Assembly (NCBI GenBank): GCA_017515205.1 | Contig: JAFWHN010000003.1 | Coordinates: 1-37,346 of the forward strand | DNA: 37,346 nucleotides | Direction of reading: 5' to 3' | Source: Candidatus Saccharimonadota bacterium | GTDB lineage: Bacteria > Patescibacteriota > Saccharimonadia > Saccharimonadales > Saccharimonadaceae | Translations under genes and position numbers: made by a program | Shown here: one piece after another, positions 34,683 through 37,346 of the stretch | Layout of the letters: each line of letters begins with the position of its first letter | Position numbering within the stretch: the first letter of the stretch is position 1 | Notes under the pieces: generated by a model | What the model was told of the DNA's origin: nothing | Database searches by the model: none | What the model saw: only the letters and a program-made list of their open reading frames with translations

Positions 34683-35792
34683 ATGGAAAATCTAGATCTC
34701 AAACAAATGTCAGCCATGGTAGATATTATTTCCGAAGAAAAAGGTTTACCTAAAGAAACCGTACTAGACGTAATTGAACAAGCCATCGCTGCTGCCTGGC
34801 GCAAGGATAACGGCGATCGTGATATGAACGTCCGTGCCAGTTTGAACACTAAGACCGGTGAAGCAGACGTTTTTGTAGCTCGTGAAGTCATCGAAGATGG
34901 CCTAGCCTACAACCCATCCACCGAAATCCCTCTAAAAGAAGCTGGCAAAAAAGCTAAGGTCGGTGAAACTATCGAGGAAAAATTCAAAGTCAAATCCTTC
35001 GGTCGTGTCGCCGCTGGCACTGCCAAGCAAGTAGTTATCCAACGCTTACGCGAAGCCGAAAACGACGCCGTTCTCACCGCTTTTGAAGATAAAATCGGCA
35101 CCGTCGTCACTGGTACAATCTCGCGTGTTGAGCCAAAACTTGTTCGCATTGATCTCGGACGTGCCAGCGGCATCATGCCAAGAAGCGAACAAATCGACGG
35201 AGAATACTACACCGTTGGTAACCGTATTAAAGTCTATATTAAAAATATCGAACGTGGTGACCGTGGCGCTCAATTAATTCTCTCTCGTGGTTCTGCTGAA
35301 TTCATCGAATGCCTCTTCCGTCAAGAAGTACCTGAACTTGAAAACGGCACTGTGGAAATCAAAGGTATTGCCAGAGAAGCCGGTAAACGCACTAAAATCG
35401 CTGTCCAATCTACTGTTCCAGGCGTTGACCCAGTCGGCACTTTTGTAGGCGGTCGCGGTATTCGCGTCCAAGCCGTCATGAATGAAATCGGCGATAAAGA
35501 AAAAATCGACATCATTACCTGGAGCGACAACATTTCTGAATACATTCGCGAAGCATTAAGCCCAGCTGAAATCGTCAAAGTTGAAGTCGAAGGCAAAAAA
35601 GCTAAAGTCTATGTCACTGAAGATCAACAGTCTATCGCGATTGGCAAACAAGGCCAAAACGTCCGTCTTGCTTCTAAACTCACCGGCTACGAAATCGACA
35701 TTGAGCTTATGAAATCAACTCACAAGAAAAAGAAACAAAACGTCGAAGATGCTCTTCTAAGCGCACTTGAAGAAGAAACCACCGAAGAATAG
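34683..35792 (+). CDS. nusA: Transcription termination/antitermination factor NusA
   Basis: Binds RNA polymerase and nascent RNA and tunes pausing, termination and antitermination. The N-terminal polymerase-binding domain (1-~120), S1 domain (~130-200: GTVVTGTISRVEPKLVRIDLGRA in part) and two KH domains (~210-350: VGTFVGGRGIRVQAVMNEIGDKEKIDII in part, and IAIGKQGQNVRLASKLTGYEIDI in part) are in the usual order. It ends after the KH domains with an acidic tail (EEETTEE), 369 residues, without the C-terminal repeats of E. coli. AAAGGA precedes the ATG. The leader contains a terminator-like hairpin. Divergent from RNase J. Confidence 0.98.
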   Translation: MENLDLKQMSAMVDIISEEKGLPKETVLDVIEQAIAAAWRKDNGDRDMNVRASLNTKTGEADVFVAREVIEDGLAYNPSTEIPLKEAGKKAKVGETIEEKFKVKSFGRVAAGTAKQVVIQRLREAENDAVLTAFEDKIGTVVTGTISRVEPKLVRIDLGRASGIMPRSEQIDGEYYTVGNRIKVYIKNIERGDRGAQLILSRGSAEFIECLFRQEVPELENGTVEIKGIAREAGKRTKIAVQSTVPGVDPVGTFVGGRGIRVQAVMNEIGDKEKIDIITWSDNISEYIREALSPAEIVKVEVEGKKAKVYVTEDQQSIAIGKQGQNVRLASKLTGYEIDIELMKSTHKKKKQNVEDALLSALEEETTEE

Positions 35793-35809
35793 CCAAAAAT
35801 AGCTTTTTA

Positions 35810-35818
35810 TGCTATAAT
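35810..35818 (+). promoter_or_regulatory. ahcY promoter, extended -10
   Basis: TGCTATAAT, 17 bases after the nusA stop codon. The leader is about 60 bases. Confidence 0.7.
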
Positions 35819-35829
35819 TACCACATAGG

Positions 35830-35855
35830 ACTGGGCATCAAGCCCAGTTTCTTTT
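35830..35855 (+). promoter_or_regulatory. Hairpin with T-rich tail in the ahcY leader
   Basis: ACTGGGC-ATCAA-GCCCAGT, a perfect 7-base-pair stem, followed by TTCTTTT. It begins about 5 bases after the expected transcript start. It could stop transcription early or stabilise the 5' end. It is too short to match known SAH riboswitches. Confidence 0.6.
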
Positions 35856-35870
35856 ACGTACCTTTATTCT

Positions 35871-35879
35871 TAGGAGGTG
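35871..35879 (+). promoter_or_regulatory. Strong Shine-Dalgarno sequence of ahcY
   Basis: TAGGAGGTG lies 8 bases before the ATG at 35888 and fixes the start. ACCT at 35860-35863 could pair with AGGT inside it and mask it weakly. Confidence 0.8.
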
Positions 35880-35887
35880 TTGATAAG

Positions 35888-37126
35888 ATGTCAAACATAC
35901 TGGACCCTAGTCTTGCCCCTATGGGCAAAGAAAAAATCGAATGGGTCAAAGACCGCATGCCAGTCTTGACTAGAATTGGTCAAGAATTAGCTAGCGATAA
36001 AATACTGAGAGGCCTCAAGATTGGTATGTCTATTCACTTAGAAGCTAAGACCGCTTATCTTGCTTTAATTTTAAAAGAAGCTGGCGCCAGAGTATACATC
36101 ACAGGGTGTAACCCCCTATCTACCCAAGATGATGTTGCTGCTGGACTTGCTAGTCTCGGTGTTAATGTCTACGCCGCACGCGGCATTAGCCCCGACAAAT
36201 ACCTTGAGTATCAGCGCAAAGTGCTAGACAATCAACCTGACCTTATTATCGACGATGGCGGCGATCTTCTAGAAACCTACTGTGCCATGCCAGAAGCTCA
36301 AAAATGGCAACTCTACGGTGGTTGCGAAGAAACTACAACTGGTATCATCCGTCTGAAACAGCGTGAAAAAAATGGTACTTTGCCATTTCCAATGATGGAT
36401 ATCAACGATGCCCATTGTAAACATTTTTTTGACAACCGATTCGGAACTGGTCAATCTGTCTGGGATGGTATCATGCACACCACTAACGTACTCGTCGCTG
36501 GCAAAACAGTAGTCGTCGCTGGCTACGGTTATTGTGGTGAAGGTATCGCCATGCGTGCTAAAGGGCTCGGAGCCAAAAGAGTTATTGTCACTGAAATCGA
36601 CCCTATCAAAGCTATCAAAGCCAGCTTAGACGGGTTTGAAGTCATGACTATGACAGAAGCAGCTCCACTCGGAGACTACTTCATCACGGCTACTGGTTGC
36701 AAAGACGTTATCACTAGCGAGCACTTTGTGCTCATGAAAGATAATGCTTTCCTTGCCAATTCTGGTCACTTCGACGTAGAAATTAACCTACACGACCTTG
36801 CTACAATGTCCTATGCCTCGGAAGAACGCCGCGAAAACATTACAGGTTATTATCTCGAAAACGGACACACACTCAATGTGCTTGCTGAAGGACGTTTGGT
36901 TAATCTCGCCGCTGGCAACGGTCACCCAGCCGAAATTATGGACATGAGTTTTTCGCTTCAGGGACTTGGGCTCAAGTGCCTAGTTGAAAAATGCGGTATG
37001 TTGGAAAACAAAGTCTATAATATCCCACAGGAAATGGACAGCTACGTTGCAAACATCAAACTTGCAGCTATGGGTATCCATCTTGACAAACTCACCGACG
37101 AGCAAGCTGCTTATCTAAGCTTCTAG
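35888..37126 (+). CDS. ahcY: S-adenosylhomocysteine hydrolase, short archaeal/Thermotoga-like form
   Basis: Splits S-adenosylhomocysteine into adenosine and homocysteine, relieving inhibition of methyltransferases. Substrate-site motifs IHLEAKTAYL, DDGGDLLETY, EETTTGIIRL and the DxxxKHxFDNRFGTGQS stretch are visible; the NAD site is VVVAGYGYCGEG. LANSGHFDVEI and NLAAGNGHPAEIMDMSFSLQ complete the fold. At 412 residues it ends in EQAAYLSF and lacks the KPxxYRY tail that reaches the partner subunit's NAD in most bacterial and eukaryotic enzymes. Short forms occur in archaea and Thermotoga, and some prefer S-inosylhomocysteine; the preference here is unknown. It has its own promoter, a leader hairpin and a strong terminator. 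Confidence 0.96.
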   Translation: MSNILDPSLAPMGKEKIEWVKDRMPVLTRIGQELASDKILRGLKIGMSIHLEAKTAYLALILKEAGARVYITGCNPLSTQDDVAAGLASLGVNVYAARGISPDKYLEYQRKVLDNQPDLIIDDGGDLLETYCAMPEAQKWQLYGGCEETTTGIIRLKQREKNGTLPFPMMDINDAHCKHFFDNRFGTGQSVWDGIMHTTNVLVAGKTVVVAGYGYCGEGIAMRAKGLGAKRVIVTEIDPIKAIKASLDGFEVMTMTEAAPLGDYFITATGCKDVITSEHFVLMKDNAFLANSGHFDVEINLHDLATMSYASEERRENITGYYLENGHTLNVLAEGRLVNLAAGNGHPAEIMDMSFSLQGLGLKCLVEKCGMLENKVYNIPQEMDSYVANIKLAAMGIHLDKLTDEQAAYLSF

Positions 37127-37131
37127 CCTCC

Positions 37132-37161
37132 AAATATCCCGCTTTTAAAGCGGGATATTTT
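37132..37161. terminator. Terminator after ahcY
   Basis: AAATATCCCGCTTT and its complement AAAGCGGGATATTT surround a single central T, with TTTT at the end. It is nearly symmetric, so it could also stop read-through from the rRNA side. Confidence 0.85.
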
Positions 37162-37203
37162 CATATAATTACTCACTTTCTACCACTTTTGACAAAAACA
37201 TCA

Positions 37204-37231
37204 CAAAAAAATCCACCCTTTCGGGTGGATT
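37204..37231 (-). terminator. Terminator of the rRNA operon
   Basis: On the minus strand AATCCACCC-GAAA-GGGTGGATT followed by more T residues, just behind the 5S rRNA. Confidence 0.9.
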
Positions 37232-37240
37232 CTTTATAAT

Positions 37241-37346
37241 TTGGCACCTTCCTAGTTTCCCGCTGTTGCAGTATAATCGGCGCGACTGAGCTTGACTTCT
37301 GTGTTCGGAATGGTAACAGGTATTTCCTCAGCGCTATGGGCACCAA
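37241..37346 (-). rRNA. rrf: 5S ribosomal RNA
   Basis: The minus strand begins TTGGTGCCCATAGCGC and ends GGAAGGTGCCAA; these ends pair as helix I (TTGGTGCC with GGTGCCAA, with two G-T pairs). The conserved central region CCGAACACAGAAG is present. The length of 106 bases is compact but complete. It reaches the last base of the window, so 23S and 16S genes should lie beyond on the same strand. Confidence 0.95.

Noticed and set aside
35821-35887. SAH or SAM riboswitch before ahcY
   Set aside because: The leader is only about 60 bases with one simple hairpin; I cannot match it to any known ligand-binding core.

Overview
The window is one dense, AT-rich bacterial segment with almost no spacer DNA: about 26 protein genes, seven tRNA genes and a 5S rRNA gene. 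No gene-free stretch exceeds 300 bases. The standard genetic code fits, because TGA is used as a stop, including in ATGA gene overlaps. The content points to a streamlined Candidate Phyla Radiation bacterium, most likely Candidatus Saccharibacteria (TM7). The reasons are unusually compact core enzymes, PDTG-type surface anchors, a multi-domain phage-like peptidoglycan hydrolase, RNase J and an archaeal-length SAH hydrolase. This assignment is inferred from gene content, not from a search.

Layout. 1-4336: two paralogous cell-surface proteins flank a ProRS that lacks the editing insert. 4392-8675 (minus): ftsH-pepN. 8744-9010: three tRNA-Pro genes that together read all four proline codons, then a small membrane protein. 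9337-12912 (minus): UvrD-type helicase and a MurA fused to an XRE helix-turn-helix. 12984-15476: phosphoglycerate kinase and pyruvate kinase, convergent. 15521-16140: a small membrane protein and tRNA-Glu. 16170-20022 (minus): an exported operon with a PEGA protein, a lysozyme/amidase/CHAP hydrolase and a membrane-anchored protein. 20060-24637 (minus): ligA, a membrane protein, htpX, lemA and tRNA-Cys. 24654-26548 (minus): EamA and CaCA transporters. 26632-26708: tRNA-Gly. 26744-30944 (minus): GT8, acyltransferase, GT8, a YolD-like protein and a Y-family polymerase. 30996-31876 (minus): tRNA-Leu and a shortened TrxB. 32022-32372: an orphan gene. 32416-37126: divergent RNase J and nusA, then the SAH hydrolase. 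37241-37346 (minus): 5S rRNA, the distal end of an rRNA operon that continues past the window.

How it works together. The genes cover core information processing, lower glycolysis, membrane quality control (FtsH, HtpX), ion and metabolite transport, envelope glycolipid building and exported wall-active or surface proteins. That set suits a host-attached cell with reduced metabolism.

The most striking global pattern is promoter architecture. Ten genes have a -10 hexamer, usually extended as TGn-TAnnnT, ending exactly 6 or 7 bases before the ATG, which implies leaderless mRNAs. About eight others have a Shine-Dalgarno sequence and an ordinary leader. Other notable points are a LigA whose four zinc-ligand cysteines are all gone, the HTH-MurA fusion, a tRNA-Gly with a swapped elbow pair (U19-A56 for G19-C56), and terminator-like hairpins in the nusA and ahcY leaders.
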